From Caldifarciminota bacterium (GTDB taxonomy: Bacteria; Hydrothermota; Tepidihabitantia; SM23-42), in contig CP070686.1 of the NCBI GenBank assembly GCA_020353055.1, forward strand, positions 992,625-1,056,624: a stretch of 64,000 nucleotides of DNA. The letters run 5' to 3'. Below, piece after piece: positions 52,849-61,109 of this stretch (position 1 is its first letter; each line of letters opens with the position of its first letter). The translations under genes were made by a program, and so were the position numbers. The notes under the pieces are model-generated. The model did not search any database and was not told where the DNA came from. It saw nothing but the letters and a program-made list of their open reading frames with translations.

Positions 52849-53373
52849 TTACAATTCTTCGGTGTATATTTCAGTATTAGTGTATATACAAATGCTTGCC
52901 GCTATTTTTATCGACTCCTCGATAATTTCTCGCGCCGACAGATTCGAGTATTTAACTAACCCCCGGCAAACCGCCAACGCATACGGACCACCAGAACCTA
53001 TCGCAACGATTCCATCATCGGGTTCGATTACATCACCCGAACCGGAGACAACGTAGGAATGCTCGGCATCGAGGATCGCCAAAAGAGCTTCCAGTCTGCG
53101 CAGCACCTTATCCTGACGCCAATCCTTTGCGAGTTCGACAACACTGCGCGGTAAATTTCCCCTGAATTCCTCCAATTTCGATTCGAAGCGCTCAAAAAGC
53201 GTCAGGGCATCAGCCGTCGACCCGGCAAAACCCGTGAGTATGCGATCGCTGTAAATCTTCCTTATTTTACGCGCCGTGCGTTTCATCACCGTCTCACCGG
53301 TCGTAACCTGTCCATCACAGCCAATTGCCACAATGCCCTTGTGACGTACTCCGATTATGGTAGTTGAAATCAT
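52849..53373 (-). CDS. hslV: ATP-dependent protease peptidase subunit HslV
   Basis: The 174-residue protein is the proteasome-like peptidase of the HslUV (ClpYQ) protease. The mature N-terminal nucleophile Thr should be T4 in [13 protein letters not shown], so a three-residue extension must be removed. [14 protein letters not shown] keeps the Asp and Lys of the active site. Signatures [36 protein letters not shown] and [11 protein letters not shown] follow. No hslU gene is adjacent in the window, although it normally sits next to hslV. The ATG is 8 nt from the -10 box, so the message is predicted to be almost leaderless. Confidence 0.95.
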   Translation of the reverse strand: MISTTIIGVRHKGIVAIGCDGQVTTGETVMKRTARKIRKIYSDRILTGFAGSTADALTLFERFESKLEEFRGNLPRSVVELAKDWRQDKVLRRLEALLAILDAEHSYVVSGSGDVIEPDDGIVAIGSGGPYALAVCRGLVKYSNLSAREIIEESIKIAASICIYTNTEIYTEEL

Positions 53374-53381
53374 CTGAAGAT

Positions 53382-53409
53382 ATTATACACAGGCTCAACC
53401 CGCTGTCAA
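53382..53409 (-). promoter_or_regulatory. Promoter of hslV
   Basis: Minus strand: TTGACA at 53409-53404, 16-bp spacer, TATAAT at 53387-53382, then 8 nt to the ATG. Confidence 0.85.
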
Positions 53410-53457
53410 ATGTTTCAGGTAACACGCAACATCTTCGCATCTTTCCCTGATTTCGAT

Positions 53458-54816
53458 CTAGTGTGCTTCAATTCTTCTGGCAATTTCCTTTGCTTCCTGC
53501 AGGGCATCGTTCTTCTCTTTTAGTTTACCCTCCAACTGCAAATCAAGGAGCTCCTGCAGTATCACCTTGAAGAGGGGTCCGGGTTTCATGCCCAATGCAA
53601 TAAGGTCATAGCCATTCACGAGTCTTTCGACTTTAGGCTTGGCCATATCGGCGCGGTACAGATCAACCATTCGAAGAAAAGCCCTTTCCAGATGGCCTGT
53701 CCTGCCGCCGGTGGCATAGCCGTCGGCCCAGGCGATGAGCATTGCACCAAACCAATCGACACCGAGGTGGCGGAAGAACCGGCGAATGGCACGATCCGTA
53801 AGATCGGGATTAGTAGCAAGGAGATGCAATCTCATGTGTTCTTTCACCAGCTTCTTCAGCACATCGGTGTCGTGCCTGGAAAGCCTTAAACGCCGATGCG
53901 CAATCTTTTCGATCATTTTTGCGCCGATCGAATCATGACCGTAGAAATGGATCTCACCTTCTTTAATCAGTAACGTATCCGGTTTTGCGACATCATGAAA
54001 AAGACCCGCGAGTTTACAGAGTGCCGCGCGATTGGTCTCCGCAAAGTAGCGAGAGTATTCTGGTTCAAGACCCTTGAAGAAACCATGTGCGATCAAATGC
54101 TCCACTGCTCCGTAGGTATTGAGTGAATGATTCCAGAGATCAAAATCCTCAATGAGTTTTTGCGCCTCATGAAATATCTGTCCAAAAATTCCCAGTCGGT
54201 TAATCTTCAAAACTGCATCAAAAGAGTGTGGCGACGACATTATTCGCATCAACTCGTCACCAATACGCTCGGCGGCTGTCTCTTTCAGTGAAATATTCCT
54301 GGCGAATTTTTCAAAATCTCTATGCAGATTGAAGTTGAGTTGCAGCGCGAGTCTGAATCCCCTCAAAACCCTCAGAGGATCAGCGATCAAAGCCTCGGCG
54401 GACGTAGGCCGGACTACCCTTTTCTTCAAATCCCTCAGCCCGTGACAAGGATCCAGAAAATCCAATGTCTCGACCTGCATGGCCATCGCGTTAATCGTGA
54501 AATCGCGCCTCTGCAAATCTGGAACAACACCTTCCTTGTCGAGACCAATGAAATCGTAGACAATGTCATCCTTGACGACCCGCGCTTCGTCTGCCTGCTC
54601 ATCAAGAATGACGAGCGCTCCTTTGATTCTCCGAGCGACGTGACGAGCGAATTCTATCCCGGAACCTTCCACCGAGAAGTCGTAGTCACGCGGCTGCAGA
54701 CCCAGCATGATATCCCGGACCGTACCACCAACGATATACAGACTCTGCTGCCTTTTCAGACGGGCAATATTCTGAATGTATTCGTCTTTACTTATGTATT
54801 CTGCCAGTTTCTTCAC
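53458..54816 (-). CDS. cca: tRNA nucleotidyltransferase/poly(A) polymerase family protein with HD domain
   Basis: The 452-residue protein has an N-terminal class II nucleotidyltransferase domain with GGTVRD at 30-35 and the metal-binding DYD at 44-46. The RRDFTINAMA segment (about 108) and LIADPLRVLRGFRLA (about 145) complete it. A helical domain follows, and an HD hydrolase domain contains FHDVAKPDTLLI near 270. It should add or repair the tRNA 3' CCA end; A-adding or poly(A) polymerase function cannot be excluded without structure-level comparison. The GTG start at 54816 fits the promoter spacing (6 nt). It is a single-gene unit. Confidence 0.88.
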   Translation of the reverse strand: MKKLAEYISKDEYIQNIARLKRQQSLYIVGGTVRDIMLGLQPRDYDFSVEGSGIEFARHVARRIKGALVILDEQADEARVVKDDIVYDFIGLDKEGVVPDLQRRDFTINAMAMQVETLDFLDPCHGLRDLKKRVVRPTSAEALIADPLRVLRGFRLALQLNFNLHRDFEKFARNISLKETAAERIGDELMRIMSSPHSFDAVLKINRLGIFGQIFHEAQKLIEDFDLWNHSLNTYGAVEHLIAHGFFKGLEPEYSRYFAETNRAALCKLAGLFHDVAKPDTLLIKEGEIHFYGHDSIGAKMIEKIAHRRLRLSRHDTDVLKKLVKEHMRLHLLATNPDLTDRAIRRFFRHLGVDWFGAMLIAWADGYATGGRTGHLERAFLRMVDLYRADMAKPKVERLVNGYDLIALGMKPGPLFKVILQELLDLQLEGKLKEKNDALQEAKEIARRIEAH

Positions 54817-54822
54817 AGCACA

Positions 54823-54850
54823 ATTCTACCCATGGGTACATGCGTGTCAA
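54823..54850 (-). promoter_or_regulatory. Promoter of the cca gene
   Basis: Minus strand: TTGACA at 54850-54845, 16-bp spacer, TAGAAT at 54828-54823, then 6 nt to the GTG start. Confidence 0.8.
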
Positions 54851-55014
54851 CTTGTTTATCTTTAAAAAACGTGATATGAACAGTTGCCGATTCTTTGTTG
54901 GATAATTTCCATTAAGTTTTGTTGGTCAGAGAGTCGGTACAGAAAGTTCACGCACCCTCCGTATTGCCCAACCCTCTATGGTTGAATTCTGACTATGTCG
55001 TGCGTATTTGCATT

Positions 55015-56256
55015 CTATCCGGGATTAGGATAGAATTTCTTCACGTATATCCTTGCCTTGAGGTCTGCGATCAACTCCTCGTATTTCTCTTGCACTTCCT
55101 GCTGATATAGGTATTGCATTATTTGGTCCCGTAACTCTTCGAAACTCAGAGTGCGTTCCGCGACTTTTTCTTTGATATACAAAAGATGGTAACCATAGGG
55201 CGTCAAAACCGGCTCACTCACTTCACCCTGCGCCATGTCTGCAACTACCTTGTCGAACGGCGGCGTCAGTCGCTCAATGTAGAACTCACCGAGGTCAATA
55301 TTTGGATCCCTGGAATACTCCTTGGCTAGACTGTCAAAGTCAGCCCCGTCCTCAATCAATCCCTGGAGTCTACTGGCAACTCCTTTAGTCCGCAGAGTGT
55401 CTTGCCGGTCCACACTGACTTTGATGAGAATCTGTCTGAGCAAAACCCAATCATCGCCCTTGTTCATGACCTCGACAATGTGATACCCTAACCTTGTGGC
55501 AAATGGTTGCGATAAGGTGCCGGGTTTGAGCCCGAAAACGATCGCTTCAAAATCCTCGATTGTCTCTCCCCTTCTTATCCTACCCAACATCCCGCCTTTT
55601 CGCCTTGAGTTCTCGTCCTCGGAAAACTCGCCGGCAATGACGCCGAAATCACCACCAGCGAGAAGCAACTTGTAAACATCGGTTGCCTGTTCAAAACCTC
55701 GCATCATTTCATCCTGGTCAGGCAAAATCGGCAAGAGAATATGGGAGAGTTTAACCCTCCCGGGTACGATTGCGATGGAATCTCTATTCTCCTCATAGAA
55801 TTTCTTGACCGCAATTGGCGAGATCATTATCTTTGCGGCGAATTTCTTTGCGATCAGTCTTTCCATTATCATTCGCGACTTTATGTTCTCGTGGTAGTAG
55901 TCTTTCAGTTCCTCGATATTTATACCCTGTTCATCGAGGTATGCAAAGAAAGTTGCTTCCGACGGAAAATTACTCTTGAGGCCTTCGATATTCTGGGTGA
56001 CGAGAGGTACAACTGCCTCATCTTCAACAAAAACAGACTCCTTTTCAGCCTCGATCAACAGCAGTTTGTTGGCGATGAGTTGATCGACAACATACTCGTC
56101 GATCTCCTCCTCTGTGGTGAACATTCTGCGCGCGACTGGGTCGTTGTTCAAAATGCTCACGTTCTCCTGAACCTCACTCCACAAGATCACGTCGTCGGCA
56201 ACGAAAGCAGCAATCTGATCGGCGAGGGTCGTGCTGAGGAAAAGTATCAGGAACAT
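55015..56256 (-). CDS. SurA-like periplasmic peptidyl-prolyl isomerase
   Basis: The 413-residue protein has a signal peptide (about 1-12), a helical SurA-type N-domain (ILWSEVQENVSILNNDPVARRMF, about 24-46), and two parvulin (PpiC) domains. These start near 170 (VKLSHILLPI) and 280 (VLLRQILIKVSVDRQDTL). This is the SurA layout: a chaperone that carries outer-membrane proteins to the BAM complex. It is third and last in a run of three such genes on the minus strand. The start at 56256 gives a short but adequate signal. Confidence 0.88.
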   Translation of the reverse strand: MFLILFLSTTLADQIAAFVADDVILWSEVQENVSILNNDPVARRMFTTEEEIDEYVVDQLIANKLLLIEAEKESVFVEDEAVVPLVTQNIEGLKSNFPSEATFFAYLDEQGINIEELKDYYHENIKSRMIMERLIAKKFAAKIMISPIAVKKFYEENRDSIAIVPGRVKLSHILLPILPDQDEMMRGFEQATDVYKLLLAGGDFGVIAGEFSEDENSRRKGGMLGRIRRGETIEDFEAIVFGLKPGTLSQPFATRLGYHIVEVMNKGDDWVLLRQILIKVSVDRQDTLRTKGVASRLQGLIEDGADFDSLAKEYSRDPNIDLGEFYIERLTPPFDKVVADMAQGEVSEPVLTPYGYHLLYIKEKVAERTLSFEELRDQIMQYLYQQEVQEKYEELIADLKARIYVKKFYPNPG

Positions 56257-56290
56257 TGTTTAGGATGCAGGGTGTATTCTACCGGGCGCA

Positions 56291-57109
56291 TCATTTCTGC
56301 AGGGGTGTAAGATCGGTGGTGATCTTATAGGTATCTCTCAGACTGTCGACGTATTCAGTAAGGAAACCCTGATACTTACTGGCCAGTAGATAATTATATA
56401 TCTGCCCCTTTACATCATCGGTCAATTCGGCCTGTGCTTTGATCTTTCTCTTATCGATTAGCTTCACAATCAAATACGTTCCCTGCACGTACGGTATGGC
56501 CTCTGAGATTTCGCCGGTCTTCATACCAAATATCATTTCTTCAATCGCGAAATCAGCGATAACGCCACGTGGCAGGAATTCGGTTATGATCCTGGGATTT
56601 TCAGGATCCTGGTATCGCGTCAACGAACGCTCACGAGCAAGTTTGAAGAAATCTGCACCGGCTTTGATCTCCTCTGAGGTCCGCATCGCCAGTTCCCGTG
56701 TCGGCAGGACTATTTGCCCCAGCTTAACAGCATAAAGGAACTCATCCTTATGTTGTTCAAAATACTCCCTTATTTCTTTTTCGGTGACCGTGGTAGTGCC
56801 AAACTCTCTTCTCACTAATTCCATCGCCAAAAAATTCTTCGCGTACTGATCGAGCACAAATCTAACCGAGTCTTCTTTGTCAACGCCCATCTTCTTTGCC
56901 TGAAGATACAGTATTTCCTGCTGAACCCAATCATCAAGAAACGCCCTTATACGATCCTCACCGATTTGCCGGTAGTCAACATCTGGCACATATTGCTCAA
57001 ATTCTTTCATTGTGAGTTTCGACCCGTTAACGGTTACTATAACATCCTCTTCCTTGGCCGCACAATTGAAAAGAAACAGCAGTGCAATCAAAAAAGCAAA
57101 ATACTTCAC
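56291..57109 (-). CDS. Parvulin-type peptidyl-prolyl isomerase lipoprotein
   Basis: The 272-residue lipoprotein (lipobox LFNC, Cys16) has a SurA/PrsA-like helical N-domain (about 25-115) and one parvulin domain (about 125-230, with YAVKLGQIVLPTRELAMRTSEEIKAGADFFKLARERS). PrsA- and SurA-like lipoproteins help fold exported proteins. It lies between two homologous genes, with its start overlapping the upstream gene by 4 bp and its stop 34 nt before the downstream start. The three likely have partly separate clients. Confidence 0.86.
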   Translation of the reverse strand: MKYFAFLIALLFLFNCAAKEEDVIVTVNGSKLTMKEFEQYVPDVDYRQIGEDRIRAFLDDWVQQEILYLQAKKMGVDKEDSVRFVLDQYAKNFLAMELVRREFGTTTVTEKEIREYFEQHKDEFLYAVKLGQIVLPTRELAMRTSEEIKAGADFFKLARERSLTRYQDPENPRIITEFLPRGVIADFAIEEMIFGMKTGEISEAIPYVQGTYLIVKLIDKRKIKAQAELTDDVKGQIYNYLLASKYQGFLTEYVDSLRDTYKITTDLTPLQK

Positions 57110-58395
57110 TTTTCCTCCTTCAGTAATCGGGCCAATACACCTTCGTTGACCTCGGGTTTGTACTTGTCACGGAGCATAGCGAAAAGATTGCTCCGCAAGC
57201 TATCTATCGTCGCATCCCTCAGCCTTACGGTTATGACTGAGAAAGCCCGGTTCTTATCCATATCTTTAAATTCATCGCTATGGGTTCTGTGATACTCCCG
57301 AACATCCGACGAGTCAACGATCGCTTGACCGGTTACTCTGTCCGAATAGAATTTCTGAAAAAGCAACAAAGAATAGGTGTTGTCCAGCTTCCTCTTTGTC
57401 ATCTTACGCTTGTGGTGGTAATTGCTCATAGCCTCATCATATATCAGGTCAGGAATCAATTCCTGGTCGATCAGATATTTCGGATCGACACGCGAACCAC
57501 CGTGTAGATATCGAACCGCGTCTATTACCGAACGAACATAGACGAATGCGGTGTCATATTTTTTCACCACCCAGGTATTAAGATCCTTCTCCGTAATTAG
57601 TGATTCGGGTTTAATCAGAATTTCCAATCCTTCGGGGTTGTATTCAACTCTTGCTCGTTCCATCAACTTGTTGAAATATCGTTCACCTTCGGCCCGGGCC
57701 TTTTCCTGCCATAGATTACTTTTGATATTCTCTTTCACTTCATCATAGGTAGGGCTATCGGCGATGATATGGTCAACCACCTTAAAAATCATGTAGTACT
57801 CACCAAATTGAATAGGCTCGGTTACCCCGCCTTCTTTGACGTTCTTCAAAGAACTCATGATTTCAGGCGGAATGGACATGATTGAGAAAGTGCCGATATC
57901 GCCGTCGACCGACATAGTATCTAATGAAAAAACAAGCATATCCTCGAATGACGCACCTTTCTTCAGTTCTGCACTCACATAATTAGCAAGAGATTCCTCA
58001 GCTACAACGATCTGCGCCAGATGATACTGTTCGACGATCTTCTTGTACGTTTCCCTTACTTCGGCATCGCCAACCTTCACTTTGCCGAGAATGACATCGG
58101 TATAGTAAGACCGCCAGATTACGTCACGCCGATTCGTCTCAAATGCAGCTTGCACAACAGGGTCATTATCATAACCAGCAGTTGTAGCCTCTTCGACCAC
58201 CAACATCTGGTTTATGAATTCGTTGACTTTGTTCATCCTCCTGATAGAATCGTCGGCGGCAGTGAATTCCATTCTTTCCTCAAAATCCCCAACTGAATAT
58301 TTACTCTCCCCGATGGTCACCAGAGTCTTATCCTCAAAAGAACATCCCACAATAAATAAAAAAAGCGGGGCCAATAAGTATTTCGGATATTGCAT
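57106..58395 (-). CDS. Parvulin-type peptidyl-prolyl isomerase lipoprotein, long form
   Basis: The 429-residue lipoprotein (lipobox FIVGC, Cys18) has a SurA-like helical N-domain (about 30-125), a parvulin domain (about 130-225, with YHLAQIVVAEESLANYVSAEL and YYMIFKVVDH), and a C-terminal helical extension of about 180 residues. Similarity to the other two isomerases is clear, but the extension is unassigned. It is the first gene of the PPIase operon. AAGGAG lies just before the ATG, and the predicted leader of about 11 nt begins at that site. Confidence 0.85.
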   Translation of the reverse strand: MQYPKYLLAPLFLFIVGCSFEDKTLVTIGESKYSVGDFEERMEFTAADDSIRRMNKVNEFINQMLVVEEATTAGYDNDPVVQAAFETNRRDVIWRSYYTDVILGKVKVGDAEVRETYKKIVEQYHLAQIVVAEESLANYVSAELKKGASFEDMLVFSLDTMSVDGDIGTFSIMSIPPEIMSSLKNVKEGGVTEPIQFGEYYMIFKVVDHIIADSPTYDEVKENIKSNLWQEKARAEGERYFNKLMERARVEYNPEGLEILIKPESLITEKDLNTWVVKKYDTAFVYVRSVIDAVRYLHGGSRVDPKYLIDQELIPDLIYDEAMSNYHHKRKMTKRKLDNTYSLLLFQKFYSDRVTGQAIVDSSDVREYHRTHSDEFKDMDKNRAFSVITVRLRDATIDSLRSNLFAMLRDKYKPEVNEGVLARLLKEEK

Positions 58396-58412
58396 TTCTT
58401 CTCCTTTTTGCT

Positions 58413-58440
58413 ATTCTACATAAACGTCCCTAAAAGTCAA
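58413..58440 (-). promoter_or_regulatory. Promoter of the PPIase operon
   Basis: Minus strand: TTGACT at 58440-58435, 16-bp spacer, TAGAAT at 58418-58413, then 17 nt with AAGGAG before the ATG. It stands back to back with the permease promoter. Confidence 0.8.
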
Positions 58441-58443
58441 GCC

Positions 58444-58471
58444 TTGATTTCCCTGCGCCGTTACATATAAT
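58444..58471 (+). promoter_or_regulatory. Promoter of the AI-2E/PerM family gene
   Basis: TTGATT at 58444-58449, 16-bp spacer, TATAAT at 58466-58471, then 6 nt to the ATG at 58478. Confidence 0.8.
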
Positions 58472-58477
58472 TGAAAA

Positions 58478-59629
58478 ATGCAGAACGTAGTTCTATACTT
58501 GTCCTTTATCATCATCGGGGCATTTGTAATACTCTCGAAGACTTTCTCACCGATCTGGTTGCTTCTGATCGTCATGGCGATGCTCTGGCCGCAGAGAAAG
58601 AAGAACATTGTCAGACCGGTATATCTAATGAGTATCCTCCTTCTGCTCATGTCCCTGCTGTTCGCTTACTTTACGATATTGGTACCTTTCATAATTGGTA
58701 TCGGACTTGCCTACATTCTTGCACCGATAGTCGACATCTTGGAAAACAAGAGAGTGCCGAAAATCCTTGCGATCCTGGCTTGCCTCATTCCAATCATCGC
58801 TCTCTTGCCATTGTTGATATTTTTCATTATCTCTGGACTGGTTAACGAAATGCAAGGGTTGATAAAGATAATACCCTCAGTAATACAACAAGGGCAATTA
58901 TATTTCCGTGCCGGGATCGAGAAACTGATGGAGTTGGGTATGGATATTGATCCCAATATCCTGACAAACACGATAACGAACCAGCTAAACAGCATTCTCA
59001 GTGGTATTTTTGGCACCATCAGCCAGATCGGCAAAGGGATCGGGAGCATCATCATCATCATATACAATATCATTATTATCCCGCTCTCCGCATATCTCCT
59101 TCTTTCCGACCGGAAGCGGATAATGGACTGGTTTCGGAATCTCTTCCCAACTGCCGAGCGAAAGCAAATCGATGGGTTCATAGAGAAACTTAATTTTTCT
59201 TTGGCGCGTTTCTTTCGCGGTCAGATTGTGCTCATGGCCCTTGTCGGATTCATCGTCGGCTTTTCATTGTGGATCTTGGGGATCCGGTATTACCTTCTCC
59301 TGGGATTAATAGCGGGTATCTGTAATCTAATACCCAACATCGGATACATCTTGAGCTTCATCCCCGCGATCCTGATTGGCATCACAAGCGCCAACCCCTT
59401 GGTGAATCTCATTAAGATCGTGTCCGTATACGTAAGCGAGCAGGTTGTCGAAAATCTCTACCTAGGCCCCGTGATCATTGGCCGGGCTTCGCGTCTGCAC
59501 CCACTGGTAGTCATGGTCGCTCTCATCATCGGGGGAACCACCTTTGGAATTTGGGGTGTAGTATTGGCCATTCCGGTTACGATATTCGTACGTGAATTCA
59601 TGAATCACTTTCTTAGTTATAACCTCTAA
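58478..59629 (+). CDS. AI-2E/PerM family permease
   Basis: The 383-residue membrane protein matches the AI-2E (PerM) transporter family: hydrophobic segments near 8-40, 48-90, 105-130 and several between 180 and 375. The family motif SAYLLLSDRKRIMDWFRNLFP lies near 206-226, and the C-terminal half includes GIRYYLLLGLIAGICNLIPNIGYILSFIPA. Members export diverse small molecules or act in Na/H exchange, so the transported compound cannot be named. The ATG is 6 nt from the -10 box. It is divergent from the PPIase operon. Confidence 0.85.
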   Translation: MQNVVLYLSFIIIGAFVILSKTFSPIWLLLIVMAMLWPQRKKNIVRPVYLMSILLLLMSLLFAYFTILVPFIIGIGLAYILAPIVDILENKRVPKILAILACLIPIIALLPLLIFFIISGLVNEMQGLIKIIPSVIQQGQLYFRAGIEKLMELGMDIDPNILTNTITNQLNSILSGIFGTISQIGKGIGSIIIIIYNIIIIPLSAYLLLSDRKRIMDWFRNLFPTAERKQIDGFIEKLNFSLARFFRGQIVLMALVGFIVGFSLWILGIRYYLLLGLIAGICNLIPNIGYILSFIPAILIGITSANPLVNLIKIVSVYVSEQVVENLYLGPVIIGRASRLHPLVVMVALIIGGTTFGIWGVVLAIPVTIFVREFMNHFLSYNL

Positions 59630-59726
59630 GACGCTTCCGTTAAAGTCTAGCGAAGTCAAATCCTTGAATATCTACGAGCAGTCACTTCAGAGTGAATGTT
59701 GCGGTCAATAGAACAGTGGCAGCACC

Positions 59727-59754
59727 TTGACGATACCTCTTTTGTGAGTATAAT
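59727..59754 (+). promoter_or_regulatory. Promoter of the korDABC operon
   Basis: TTGACG at 59727-59732, 16-bp spacer, TATAAT at 59749-59754, then 7 nt to the ATG at 59762. Confidence 0.82.
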
Positions 59755-59761
59755 CTACACC

Positions 59762-59983
59762 ATGGTTGTGAAAGCACGCAAGTTCAAGGTCACAATTGAC
59801 AAGAATTGGTGTAAGGGATGTCTTCTATGCGTCGCCCTTTGTCCGAAAAATGTCCTTGCAATGCAGCGGAACAAGGCATACGTTGCAGATGCTGAGGCAT
59901 GCACAGGGTGTCAACTCTGCGAAATCTATTGTCCCGATTTCGCCATCTCGGTAAGCAAGATATCTGAAAAAAATGACGAATAA
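59762..59983 (+). CDS. korD: 2-oxoacid:ferredoxin oxidoreductase delta (ferredoxin) subunit
   Basis: The 73-residue ferredoxin carries two [4Fe-4S] motifs, CKGCLLCVALCP and CTGCQLCEIYCP. As the first gene before korA it is the delta subunit that passes electrons from the TPP enzyme to soluble ferredoxin. The ATG at 59762 is set by the promoter spacing; an in-frame ATG at 59696 lies upstream of the -35 box. Its 3' end overlaps korA by 11 bp. Confidence 0.93.
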   Translation: MVVKARKFKVTIDKNWCKGCLLCVALCPKNVLAMQRNKAYVADAEACTGCQLCEIYCPDFAISVSKISEKNDE

Positions 59984-61109
59984 ACCAAACGCAAAATTGA
60001 TGACCGGCAACGAAGCTTGCGCAGAAGCAGCGCTGGTTGCTGGCATGCGGTTTTTTGCGGGCTACCCCATTACACCATCGACAGAAATTGCCGAACTCCT
60101 TTCGCGTCGGCTACCTCAGCTGGATGGAACCTTTATCCAGATGGAAGACGAAATTGCATCGATGGCGGCTATTATCGGAGCGTCACTTGCCGGAGTGAAA
60201 TCAATGACCGCGACCAGCGGTCCTGGATTTTCCCTGATGCAAGAGAACATCGGCTACGCAGCAATGGCTGAAGTACCTTGTGTCATAGTCAATGTCCAGC
60301 GGGGAGGGCCTAGCACCGGTCTACCGACCCTTCCGTCACAAGGCGATGTTATGCAGGCTCGCTGGGGTACGCACGGCGACCACCCAGTTATTGTCGTTGC
60401 CCCATCAACCGTGAGAGAGACTTACGATTGGACAATAAAGGCCTTCAATTTTGCGGAAAAGTATCGGGTACCAGTCATATTACTGCTGGATGAAATTGTT
60501 GCGCACATAAGTGAAAAGATAGTGTACCCCAAAGACGAGGAGTTCGAACTGGTTAGTCGTAAAATTACCGAAAAAGACCCCGCATCATATCTACCATACG
60601 AGAACACGGACTCTGATATACCTCCGTTCGCCGAATTCGGAGTTGGCTACAGATACCATGTTACTGGTCTCAGCCATGATGAGACCGGTTTTCCCACCAA
60701 CAATCCAGAGAAGGTGGACAAACTAAATCGCCGGCTTAACAGAAAAATTGAACGGTACCGTAGCGAAATAATCCACTATGAGGAATCGTTTCTCGATGAA
60801 GCCGACATCTGTGTCGTAGCATATGGTTCTGCAGCACGTTCAGCATACCGTGCGGCATCAGACGCAAGAAAACTCGGGTACAAAGTCGGGATATTCCATA
60901 TATTCGTATTATGGCCCTTCCCATATGAAGCATTGAGCCAGATCGCCCGACGTGTCAAATTCTTCATTGCTCCGGAAATGAACCTTGGACAGATAGCGCA
61001 CGAAATATCCTGCGCCATCAAACGGGAAGTTATAAAGGTCAATCGCGTAGACGGTGGACTCATTACTCCGAACGAGATCCTGGAGAAAATAAAGAATGTT
61101 CAACTATGA
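59973..61109 (+). CDS. korA: 2-oxoglutarate:ferredoxin oxidoreductase alpha subunit
   Basis: The 378-residue protein fits the alpha subunit of the 2-oxoacid oxidoreductases (KorA type). It begins GNEACAEAALVAGMRFFAGYPITPSTEIAE with the domain I core, contains TATSGPGFSLMQENIGYAAMAEVPCVIVNVQRGGPSTGLPT (about 86-126), and ends with the transketolase-like domain. The enzyme decarboxylates 2-oxoglutarate to succinyl-CoA and reduces ferredoxin; in anaerobes it can also run in the reductive direction. Substrate is assigned by overall family, and other 2-oxoacids are possible. It overlaps korB by 14 bp. Confidence 0.9.
   Translation: MTNKPNAKLMTGNEACAEAALVAGMRFFAGYPITPSTEIAELLSRRLPQLDGTFIQMEDEIASMAAIIGASLAGVKSMTATSGPGFSLMQENIGYAAMAEVPCVIVNVQRGGPSTGLPTLPSQGDVMQARWGTHGDHPVIVVAPSTVRETYDWTIKAFNFAEKYRVPVILLLDEIVAHISEKIVYPKDEEFELVSRKITEKDPASYLPYENTDSDIPPFAEFGVGYRYHVTGLSHDETGFPTNNPEKVDKLNRRLNRKIERYRSEIIHYEESFLDEADICVVAYGSAARSAYRAASDARKLGYKVGIFHIFVLWPFPYEALSQIARRVKFFIAPEMNLGQIAHEISCAIKREVIKVNRVDGGLITPNEILEKIKNVQL

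Noticed and set aside
52849..53373. HslV propeptide as an oddity
   Set aside because: Short N-terminal extensions before the Thr nucleophile are known in several HslV proteins, so this alone is not notable.
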